A stretch of DNA of 64,000 bases from Myxocyprinus asiaticus. Taxonomy: Eukaryota; Chordata; Actinopteri; Cypriniformes; Catostomidae. The notes under the pieces are model-generated. The model had not been told where the DNA came from, did no database searches, and saw only the letters and a program-made list of their open reading frames with translations. Shown in pieces: positions 22,315 through 32,300 of the stretch; the stretch's first letter is position 1, and each line of letters opens with the position of its first letter. The DNA lies in contig NC_059372.1 in the NCBI RefSeq assembly GCF_019703515.2, positions 27,827,931 to 27,891,930 on the forward strand, read 5' to 3'. The position numbers and the translations under genes are program-made.

Positions 22315-24651
22315 ATGATGTCAGACGAGTACCTGGTGGAGTGTAAAATTGATGACGATGATGATGATGATTATGAGTTGAAGAAGATCCACCCCTCTCC
22401 ACCTTCTCCACTCCAGTTCACCTCTATTCCCTCCATCACTCCCCAGACTTCGCTCACTCACGTTGACATCAGGGATCCCTGTGGTGTCAACAAACACTTG
22501 AAGGTGAGAGAAGTACGCTGGGGATAGTTTTATATAGTTCTATAATAGTCTATATAGTTCATATAGTTTTGGAATTATGAGTAAAACAAGGTCTGTGGTA
22601 AAGAATTACTTGAATATACATTTTCTTCTACAACATAAATTACACACTGTCATACCTCAAAAGTAACATTTGAAGCAGCCATGTTTTTGCAACATAATAT
22701 TTTTTTTAAAACATTGGCTTCAAAATTCACATTTGAGGTATGAAAGTGTGTAATTTATGTTGTCGAACAAAAACATCCAAGCATATTCAAGTAATGTTTA
22801 TCACAGACCACATTTTAATCATAAATTGAAAAAAAAAAACATTATAAAAACCCATAGGAAATTCCAGAGCAAACCCATGGCGAAATAGTCTTCCGGGTTT
22901 GCCGACAATTTGACATCACGGCAGAACAGCTCTATTGAAATTTGGTACAGAATGACTACATGTGTATTTTTTTCCCCCTTGGATTGATAGCTTCTTATAT
23001 TATTCTCATTTGTAAAATGGTTTATATAAACCATATATGAAATCAAATTAATAAACAAATAGCAATAATTTAAAGTCACATTGTACAGTGTTTCCTATGA
23101 CAGCGTTTTGTGCAACGTAAAAAAAAAAAAAAATGATTTTAAGACTAAAGTAGTAACATTATGAGAATAAAGTCATCATGCTTTGAGAATAATCTCATAA
23201 TAGGCCTTTTACAAGTATAAAGCAAGTAAGATTAAGAGATTAAGTAATTATATTTTGACAATAAAACCAGAATTACAAGAATAAATTCACAGCATTACCA
23301 ATATAGCATTACCCATTGTGAAATTGAAGTCGTAATATTATTAGAATAAAATTCTAGCATTAAAAGATTAAAGTCAAAATATTTGGAAAAATAAAGTCAT
23401 AAGACTAATGCTAAGGTAAATGCTACAATTTAATTCTACTAATATTATGACTTTAATATTGTAATGCTTCCACTTTATTCTCGTTATTCTGACTTTATTG
23501 TCAGAATATACCAGTTATCATAATGTTACGACTTTGGTCTTGAAATTTTATCACTTGAAACTTTTTTTTCTCATAAAAAGCCTATTATGAGATTATTTTT
23601 ATACTGAAATACTAACCTCTGCGTGTAACGGTCATCTAGCGTGTTACGACAGCAAATCACCATTTTTGGATACCATAACAATGAATGGGGAAAGATGTAA
23701 ACTGACACCTACCTGTCGCAAAATTGTCTGCGACTTCCCTTTATAAAACAGCAATTTTGTTGTAGTAATCTCCACACAAAGTTCACTCCTAAAGGACTAT
23801 TTAGTGTTAAACATGTTGAAGATTAGTGGACAGGCGGTCAGTTCATTAAGTGATGATCTGTTTCCTCACAAAAGCTTTATTCAGCATGCTGAAGCATCTC
23901 CTCGCAAGTGTACCGCAGCATTACACTATGTTTAGCCTTCATTGACGGCTCTAGAAGGTTTCTGTTATGACTTTATCCTTGTAATATTACAAATTAATTG
24001 TTTTTTATTTTAACGTAGGTATAAAACAACATAGTAGTTTCCCAACTCTGTTCCAGAAAGACTCCCAACAGTACACATGCAGTTAAGGCCCAGGGAGACA
24101 TCCAAAATGTGTAATATTGGGGGCCTGCAGGAATAGGGCGAGGAAACACTGGTCTACATCAATTGACTAGCTTTGGAAACTATATGTAACTCCTCATTTG
24201 TGACACCAGGTAGAGTTCAGTGACGTTTTGGCAGAGCCTGCCTCCACACATAGCTATGACCGTGTGTGGGTGTACAGTGGAATTGCCTTTGAGTCAATGC
24301 GGCTGTGGGGCTACCGTTGTCTGACAGCATTATGTGCTGTTCCTGTGTCTTGCCTTTTTGGCTGTCTCTTTGCCCTGCTGGCCTGTATGCACATCTGGTA
24401 AGCTAATTTTCTCAATTCCCTACTAATTACTAATTAGACTAATTACAAGTTACTTATCAAACTCATCCTCAATACGTCTCTCCTTGTCTCTTGCTGTTAG
24501 GTGTGTGATGCCTTGTATTCAGGTGTGTCACACCTGCTTGCCCTGTGTAAGGTCACTGTGGATGAGTGTGGTCAATATCTTCATCGCTCCATTCTGTACA
24601 TCTGTGGCCCGCTGCTGCAGTGGCATATATGTGCTGTTCTCAAACGAGTAA
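22315..24651 (+). CDS. caveolin-2-like membrane scaffold protein
   Basis: Caveolin family: a hairpin membrane protein that oligomerises in caveolae and Golgi. Coding exons 22315-22503, 24210-24397 and 24501-24651 (stop TAA 24649) give 175 aa, close to the usual 150-180. The start is the first of two ATGs just after a CTGCAG acceptor-like site, so a non-coding first exon may lie upstream. Residues 10-20 are an aspartate run. The caveolin signature is FSDVLAEP (family FEDVIAEP), followed by THSYDRVW. The long hydrophobic hairpin ends at MHIW, and the tail is cysteine-rich with VRSLWMSVV and IAPFCTSVARCC. DPCGVNKHLK before the exon 1 junction and the IAP.CTSV.RC tail resemble caveolin-2 rather than caveolin-1 or -3. 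The frame of exon 3 is fixed by the split Trp codon. Whether it is cav2 proper or a separate cav2-related paralogue cannot be settled here; the arhgap4/ikbkg setting favours a paralogue. Confidence 0.93.
22590..22930. mobile_element. MITE, family D copy 1 (intron of caveolin-2-like gene)
   Basis: Shares, inverted, the sequence of 55260-55660 (AATTACTTGA, CTACAACATA.ATTACACACT, CCCATGGCGA, TTCCGGGTTT). An inner palindrome pairs CATACCTCAAA with TTTGAGGTATG. Confidence 0.65.
23130..23605. repeat. inverted minisatellite built on AATAAAGTC-like units
   Basis: The left half (23140-23400) repeats degenerate GAGAATAAAGTCATAATATTA-type units. The right half (23410-23600) carries the complement. GAATAATCTCATAATAGGCC at about 23187 pairs with GGCTATT-complement text GCCTATTATGAGATTATT at 23580. 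Confidence 0.7.
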
Positions 24652-24795
24652 GGAAGAACAAGAAGATAGAATTTGAGGAAGTTAGTCAAAAGCTTTTCTC
24701 GCAATTGAAGTCCCTATAAGGACTTTCTGCCTTGGTCCTGAAAAGTCACCAAAGAGAGCTCTAGTTACTACAAGACATCCAAACAAGAGGATTAC

Positions 24796-25141
24796 GGGGG
24801 CCTGGGTAGCTCAGCAAGCACTGACACTGACTACCACACCTGGAGTCACGAGTTTGAATCCAGGGCATGCTGAGTGACTCCAGCCAGGTCTCCTAAGCAA
24901 CCAAATTGGCCCGGTTGCTATGGAGGGTAGAGTCACATGGGGTAACCTCCTCGTGGTCGCGATTAGTGGTTCTCGCTCTTGGTGGGGCGCGTGGTGAGTT
25001 GTGCGTGGATGCCACAGAGAATAGCGTGAAGCCTCCACACGGTCTCAGACGCGGAGGCCACCCAGATTGTGACGAGTCACTACGCCACCACGAGGACTTA
25101 GAGCGCATTGGGAATTGGGCATTCCAAATTGGGGAGAAAAT
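24796..25141 (+). mobile_element. tRNA-derived SINE, family E copy 1
   Basis: Head GGGGGCCTGGGTAGCTCAGC with B box GAGTTTGAATCC. Body AGTCACATGGGGTAACCTCC. Perfect 9-bp target duplication GAGGATTAC (24787-24795 and 25142-25150). Lacks about 60 bp found in the other copies, between the CCTCCACAC and GGTCTCAGAC blocks. Lies 145 bp after the caveolin-2-like stop. Confidence 0.9.
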
Positions 25142-25213
25142 GAGGATTACATATTATTAACTTGATTTTTACTTTATGTTGAATGTCAAATGCAGTGACA
25201 AACATTTTATGCC

Positions 25214-25219
25214 ATTAAA
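25214..25219 (+). terminator. possible caveolin-2-like polyadenylation signal ATTAAA
   Basis: ATTAAA about 560 bases after the stop codon. It lies beyond the SINE at 24796-25141, so if it is used the SINE is part of the 3' UTR. Confidence 0.35.
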
Positions 25220-25821
25220 GTGTACCATTCTTTCACAATGACAAAGAGCTCCGAAGTTTATCTATAACAATTTATTTGACATAAGCAAAACAATATTAAT
25301 AATATTAATTAAATGTCTTTGTTTTGTATATGACTATTTGTTTGCACTGTTTGATATGAGGCAATGTCATGTACCAGTATTATCTATAAAGCAATTATTA
25401 TTATTATTATTATTATTATTATTTGATGGTAGAGTCATATTGTTATTTACTATGGATGTTAAGATCTGTATTTGATTAAAACAACCACTTACGGCTTTTA
25501 AAGTAGAAGTTGTAAGCTCTCATTTATCAAGAATGTGAAGAAAATGTTCTTATTTTTATGTAATTGTGTAAATACAACTGGGCAATCTTTTAGAAGTTTT
25601 CATAATAGTGGCCTTTGAATCCCTTTTGTAAATGTTATAACTTCTCATAATTATGTTCCCTTAATGGCTAATATGACACCTGATCACATTTCCTTCAGTC
25701 TGCTTAGAGCAAGTACAAAATGCATGACCACTGACAATGGGGCTCAAATACTCTTTCTCAGTCCTTAGCAGTGAACTTGATTGGCTCAAACTAAAGTCTT
25801 TTAGCTGAAAGGTCAAATTTA
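25220..25821. other. intergenic with (ATT)n
   Basis: (TTA)n tract at 25391-25423; otherwise nothing recognised. Confidence 0.6.
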
Positions 25822-26355
25822 CACTACTGGTCAAAAGTTTTGAAACACTTACTCATTCTTTATTATAAATTTTTTTCTTCACATTTTAGAATAACAGTAA
25901 AGTCATTAAAACTATGGAATAACATAAATGGAACTATGGGAATTATGTTGTGACTAAACAAAATCCAAAATAAATCAAATCTGTGTTATATTTTAGCATC
26001 TTCAAAGTAGTCACCCTTTGTCTAGATTTTGCAGACATGTACTCTTGACATTTTCTCAACCAACTTCTTGAGTTATTACCCTGGGATGCTTTTTAAACAG
26101 TATTGAAGGAGTTCCCATCTATGTTGGGCACTTATTGGCTGCTTTTCTTTATTATTTGGTCCAAGTCATCAATTTCAAAAACTTTTTTTTTTAAATTAAA
26201 TTTTAGTTTTGTAATGAAATAAATTAATATGGTGGCACAATTATATTTTTGTCTACAAAACTAATTTCAAACATTTAAGCATCTTCAGATCAAAAGATTT
26301 TTAAGATCATGAGAAACATTTCAGACAAGTGTTTCAAAACTTTTGACCGGTAGTG
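25822..26355. mobile_element. Tc1-type MITE with TA duplication
   Basis: Ends CACTACTGGTCAAAAGTTTT and AAAACTTTTGACCGGTAGTG are inverted and flanked by TA; 534 bp; no transposase. Confidence 0.85.
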
Positions 26356-26780
26356 TATGTTGTTTTCTAGTTCATAGAAAACACATTTAACCAGGGGCAT
26401 AGCATTCATTATAACTGTGGGTGACATGTCCTCCTCACTTTAAGAAAGTACTAAATTCGTACCCCTACTACAACTTGAAGGGCACTGCTGGTCCAAACGA
26501 AAGTAAGAAAATGATTTTTTTCACAAAGGGCCCTTCCACAAGACTGTTTGTGAAGGGTACATTCCTACAGGATAGACATGCTCCCTTCAGAGTGCTCACC
26601 AGAGACTCTTTTGGGCCACTTCTACTAAAATGAAAAGGATAAATTGGAACGCCCAATGGTCAACAGATGTAGAAAGGAAGTCCTGCCTTACAGGTAAAAG
26701 AGCCAATCACCTTTTAGATACAGACATGGCATGTCAATCAACTCGAGAATGCGCATGCGCATTAGCTACACAAGCCGGGA
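26356..26780. other. intergenic, nothing recognised
   Basis: Begins with CCAGGGGCATAGC-type text that recurs near 60155. Short ORFs on both strands of 26421-26656 are not convincing genes. Confidence 0.4.
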
Positions 26781-27295
26781 AATCAGAATCAGAATGAGCT
26801 TTATTGCCAAGTGTTCTCACGTACACAAGGGATTTTTTTTTTTTTTTTTTGGTGACAGGAGAATCAAGTACACAGAACATTACAGTGAGACACAGAATAT
26901 AAAACAAGGTAAGAGTATAAATAGACATACAAATAATAGGACATATAACAGTATGGTGTTTGTACATGTGCAAGTTGTAATATATGTGCAAGGTGGGGGT
27001 ATGTACAGTTATTGAATTAAATATGTGAATTTACATATGTACATGAGATACGTATTTACATTATTGCACTATGGGGGAGTCCTGAAGACAGTTTAATTGT
27101 TCATGTGGTAAATGGCCTGAGGGTAAATACTGTTCTTGTGCCTGGATGTCCTGGTGCTCAGTGCTCGTAGCGCCGGCCAGAGGGTAACAGTTCAAAGAGG
27201 GAGTGGGCAGGGTGTGTGAGGTCCAGAGTGATTCTACCTGCACGTTTCCTCACTCTGGAGACGTACAGGTCTTAGAGGGTGGGCAGGGGGGCACC
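26781..27295 (-). mobile_element. LINE 3' end, minus orientation
   Basis: AATCAGAATCAGAATGAGCTTTATTGCC is the complement of the LINE tail seen at 9809-9836 (only the first bases are listed here). The rest is 3' UTR and decayed C-terminal coding. Confidence 0.75.
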
Positions 27296-27296
27296 A

Positions 27297-27393
27297 ATAA
27301 TCCTATTATATAGGATTAAGGATATTATATAGGATACATTTATTATATATCCTATTATATAGGATATATTTCCTATATATATTATATAGGAAA
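27297..27393. repeat. cluster of self-complementary TCCTATTATATAGGA units
   Basis: Five or so variants of CCTATTATATAGG, each nearly its own reverse complement, packed in about 95 bases. Confidence 0.75.
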
Positions 27394-28352
27394 TAAGCAC
27401 AATTTATGATACCAGTGTTGTCAGATTTTACTGCTGATTTGAAATATGTTCTTTGATCGTAATCTTGACTAACCGTTTTGGAGATTTCGGTCTTTCCCCA
27501 TTCAAGTAGACAGGAGCTGCACATGTATGCCGCTTGTATAGAAAAATTGCTGCCCACATTCCAAAGATGGAACGTAAGTTTAGTACCTTTATTAAAGAGT
27601 TTGTAATCTCTGACCTCTTATTGTTAAGTCATTTATTTATACAGAAACATAACCAATAATATCTCAAGCACAAAAAAAAAAAAAAAAAAACCTGTCAGGG
27701 ACAAAAATTCGGGACTTCTTTAATCAGGTTCAATTGTGTGACAACAATAATCACATGGCATATCTTATTTAATAAACAATGCTATTGATCTTAGACTTTT
27801 CCATGTTTTTTTTTTTTTTTTTTTTTTTTTGCTTGTTTGTTTTTTGGCCATTATATTGAATGTAGATTAATGGTAATGGTGATGTTTCTGGTATATCTAT
27901 TTTAGAAAATAAATAAATAAATAAATAAATAATAATAATGTGTAGACTGAGAGGTGACCCAAGCTTCTGAAAGTGTTCAGGAAAGGTCTTATTTGAATAA
28001 CAGTGTTTAAGGCCTAAGAAAAAGTACACTTTAGGTAATTTGTCCTGATATTTGAATTACAGATTAAAGTGCCTAATGACACAATTATAGACAGACAGCA
28101 AAAAGACTGTAATGAAGGTGATGACGAGGTGAGGATTGAAGATTACACTGCAGTGCAGGTTAGCCAGAATGTGGATGAAATAGCCTAGATGAGTTTAAAA
28201 GGCCTTTTAAAACTGCGTGGAACTGTGAAGAGACGCTGGTGAGATTTTTAAAATCCCCCACTTTTCAAACAGTTCCAACGCCCCTGTAACATCACACCAG
28301 TGCTGAATGCACAAATTACTTAACGGTCATATGTCTTCCCATAATTCCACTA
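27394..28352. other. intergenic, homopolymers and a possible lone exon
   Basis: A-run 27670-27690, T-run 27807-27830 and (AAAT)n about 27905-27930. An acceptor-like site precedes an open frame at 28063-28188. Confidence 0.5.
28063..28188 (+). CDS. possible orphan terminal exon, unidentified
   Basis: AATTACAG acceptor then 41 codons open to TAG at 28186, acidic (NEGDDEVRIEDYTAVQ). Codon look is plausible, but no partner exon is found and I recognise no family. Could be chance or part of a repeat. Confidence 0.15.
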   Translation: MKVPNDTIIDRQQKDCNEGDDEVRIEDYTAVQVSQNVDEIA

Positions 28353-28630
28353 CCCGGAAACAGCGCGCTGTGTAATCAAGCGCGGAAGTACCGCGGGGGA
28401 ATTCCTCGACAGTCTGCCCCTGTCTGAGCTTCTGTAGATACTTTTAATCTGATTTACTTGGTCAATCTTGATACTGCCAGCCCGGGGAGATTGAAGATGT
28501 TGGCCGAGCTGTGCGCCTGTGGTTGAATATTTACCGGGCCGTGTTGTTTTGGCAGATGTCATCCGGATTGTCTCCTTAAAGCGGATATGTGTTAGCGCAG
28601 AGTTAAAACACTGTTGACGGGTTAAAGAAG
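28353..28630 (+). promoter_or_regulatory. ikbkg promoter and untranslated first exon
   Basis: A CpG-richer island in AT-rich surroundings. It holds ETS-type motifs (CCGGAAA near 28356; CGGAAGT at 28382-28388) and a perfect kB motif GGGGAATTCC (28396-28405). A good donor (AAG|GTAATA) at 28630/28631 suggests an untranslated exon ending there; the coding exon acceptor is at 29341-29342. The transcription start itself is not visible. Confidence 0.55.
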
Positions 28631-28952
28631 GTAATATTTGCCCTCCAGTTACATCATACGTTATGCTTATTACAACATTTATGTATATCTTAACCCATTG
28701 AAGCATGTTATTTTGGTGTGTTTTTTTATTACTGAAAGGTATTTAACAAACTGATGCTAGTCGTGGAGTTAGATGAACGCTGTCACGAGCCTGTAAACAA
28801 AACATTTTTAAGTCGTAATTAAATTCAACCTCTTGTACTGTCGAAGGATGTTCAATCTGACGATGAAATATTAATAACAGCTTAATATTAGTCCTCACTG
28901 TTTCTTTGAAGTGTGTATTTTTTTTCGATAGTGGACCGCACTGAGAAACAAG

Positions 28953-29143
28953 GTGAAATCAGTACTGTGATGGTGTAAAATATATATTTATTAACGTTAA
29001 TACGATCTGGAGTCAATATGTGAAATCAGTACTGTGATGGTGTAAAATATACATTTATTAACGTTAATACGATCTGGAGTCAATATGTGAAATCAGTACT
29101 GTGATGGTGTAAAATATACATTTATTAACGTTAATACGATCTG
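28953..29143. repeat. 67-bp tandem repeat, about 2.9 copies
   Basis: Copies start at 28953, 29020 and 29087 with GTGAAATCAGTACTGTGATG. They differ at very few bases (TATATATTTA versus TATACATTTA). Lies in ikbkg intron 1. Confidence 0.92.
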
Positions 29144-29346
29144 GAGCCTAGATGTGGCCTTTTAAAAAAAAAAAAAAAAAAAGGTTTTGCTTTGTGACTG
29201 AAAGCGGGATTAATCTTGCACTTTCGAATTGGATATTGGATTATGTAAAATTGTGACTTGTGTTTTCATCAACAGTCAAACACCAATCCGTAGTAAAGGC
29301 AAGCATTAAATAAATGTTTATTATTGGTTTGTCTTCTCTTAGAGCC

Positions 29347-32300
29347 ATGGTCCAGCCGCAGCCGTCAGGGGGTTGCACTCTGCAGCAGGAGCTGACTGGA
29401 GAGGAAACTGTTGGGGCCGGCGGTCAGGGGTCACTGATGGCCAGTTCACAGGGATCTCTGAGGGTCCCTCCTGAATTAGCAGGAAATGAGGTGGTTCACC
29501 GACTCCTCACAGATAATAACCAGCTTCGAGGTGAGACTACAGTGTGGTTGGTGCCAGACTCTGTGCCTCTCATTTACTGAATACAATACATGAATTCTGG
29601 CTGAATGTATGAAATGTTAAATGGTCCACAGAGGTGCTGAAGCGAAGCAATGATGCTCTAAAGGAGAGATGTGAAGAAATGGCGGGATGGCAGAGGAGGT
29701 CTAGGGAGGAACGAGAGTTCCTGAGTTGTAGATTTCGTGAGGCCAGAGCCCTAGTGCAGCGACTGGTGCAGGAAAACCAGAGCTTGTTAGGGCAGCTCAA
29801 CCACACTATCAGTCAAACAGGAAGTCAAAGTGTTGACTTCTCTAAAGAGACTGGAAGTCAAGGTCAGGCCCAAGAGCTAAAGTGCACTAATACAGAAAAA
29901 AATGCCCTCATGGACACACCAGAAGTACGTTTCCTTTTTACAGCCAGATACACTTTTAAAAGAATTGAATGCTCATCGGTAAAGTTAATATTTTCCTTTG
30001 TATTTCATTCCACAGTTATTAAATGAAGCTGCTCTGACAGATCGAGCTGAAGGAGACACTGACAGACACACAATCCCACAAAGTTTGGTAATGTACCATA
30101 ATTCTAAATATTTGTAATGGGAAAATGTGTCCAAGTAAGTAATTTGTGTATGTTTGTCATCTGAGGCTTTAGTAAATTTATATTTAACATTAGTGTGAGT
30201 GACAGAATAGTTTTACTAATGCAGACTTTTGTGGCTCATGTTTAGGGATGTCGAAAAATATTGATTATTGGCATCGATATATTGAAATTACCTGACATTT
30301 TTTTTTTCTCTCACATTTCTCCCCAATTTGGAATGCCCAATTCCCAATGCTCTAAGTCCTCGTGGTAGCGTAGTGACTCACTTCAATCCGGGTGGCGAGG
30401 ACGAATCTCAGTTGCCTCCGTGTCTGAGACGTCAATCCGTGCATCTTATCACGTGGCTTGTTGAGCGTTTTACCGCGGAGACCTAGCGCGTATGGAGGCT
30501 TCATGCTATTCTCCGCAGCATCCACGCACTACTCACCACGTGCCCCACCGAGAGTGAGAACCACATTATAGCGACCACGAGGAGGATAACCCAAAGTGAC
30601 TCTACCCACTCTAGCAACCGGGCCAATTGGTTGCTTAGGAAGCCTGACTGGAGTTACTCAGCACGCCCTGGATTTGAACTTGCGACTCCAGGTGTGGTAG
30701 TCAGCGTCTTTACTTGCTGAGCTACCCAGGCCCCCGAAATTAACCGACATTTAAATTAAAAGCCCAATTTGTGTGCTTTCCAATACACTCAGTTCGCCTC
30801 TGTTTACTGAAGCACACACACACACATTTTCAAGTTTGAGAAATATGTCTGAAGAGACAAAGACCTTTGTGCAATGTGCAGCCCTATTTATATCTGAAAA
30901 GAAATCCCTATATATATATATATATATATCGATAATCATCGGGAAGATCACTGATTATCGGTGTGGGAAAAGGCATCGATCCCAAGCCTACTCATGTTGG
31001 ATGTGGTAGGTCTTTCCTCGTTGAAAATGATTTAATCAATAAAATCAAAATTAACTCTATTTACTGTAATAAATGTCTCTGGTCTTGAAAACCTGTGTAA
31101 TCAAAATTAAAGTTTTATGCTTTTGATCTATATCTATTAGCTTTAAGGGAATCTAAATGCCAGTGTACTTCAAAATGTTGAAAAAAATTGTATTTCAGAA
31201 GACAGTGTTTCCCATGTATGCATTCAATTTAAAATTATGAGTACCGCTGCTTAAATGTCATTTTTCATTAACATTCGTACACTAGGGGGCCTGGGTAGCT
31301 CAGTGGTAAAATACGCTGGCTATCACCCTTGGAGTTCACTAGTTCAAATCCCAGGGCGTGCTGAGTGACTCCAGCCAGGTCTCCAAAGCAATCAATTGGC
31401 CCAGTTGCTAGGGAGGGTAGAGTCACATGGGTAACCTCCTCGTGGTCTCTATAAAGTGGTTTGTTCTTGGTGGGGCGCGTGGTGAGTTGAGTGTGGTTGC
31501 CGCGGTGGATGGCATGAAGCCTCCACACGTGCTATGTCTCCATGGCAACGCGCTCAACAAGCCACACAATAAGATGCGTGGATTGACGGTCTCAGACACA
31601 GAGGCAACTGGGATTCGTCTTCCGCCACCCGGACTGAGGCAAATCACTGTGCGACCACAAGGACTTAAAAAGCACATTGGGCATTCCAAATAAAAAAAAA
31701 AAACATTCTTGCACTAGCCCCAGTCAGCTGCACATTTTCAACACTACACGCAATTGTGAAGTCTTTTTGAACTAATCTTTGAAGTAAATGAATAATTCAT
31801 GTTCACCTCCATACACTGACTAATATTTCACGTTCACTGACGGCTCTCCCTCTCAAAGCCAGTGAGCTCTTGTTTGAAGTGCGAGATTGCTTTGGTGGCT
31901 TTTCATGCCTGTAAAGATTGACTATAGCTCAAGCCAATAGCAATCATGTGTGGGCTGTGAAGGAGCATATAATTGGTGTGACCCACTGAACGAATACGGC
32001 CTTCACTGAATGAGCGAGGATCAGGATCTGTTGACCGAGAGGAGAAGGTATGTCGTACGGGACCCCCATCTCCCCTTCATCTGATCAGCACACGTGGCTG
32101 TGTTTTAACCTTAGCTGATAATGCCTTTGCAGGGCATTTCAATTGGAACGCAATCCATGCTGTAGGATCGTTCTAAACATAATTTCCGAAAACAATCACT
32201 TAAAAAGTGAGTTGTGAATGGCTGTTATCAACTGTTAGCCCTCTGAAGCACTTACAGTGGATGGTTAATTGTCTTTCAAGGGAATAGGGCATAAGGATGA

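Noticed and set aside
24501..24719. Longer open frame across caveolin exon 3
   Set aside because: Wrong frame. The split Trp codon and caveolin-2 similarity require the frame that stops at 24651.
24811..25160. Open frames on both strands
   Set aside because: They lie inside a SINE; not genes. The same holds for 31268-31693.
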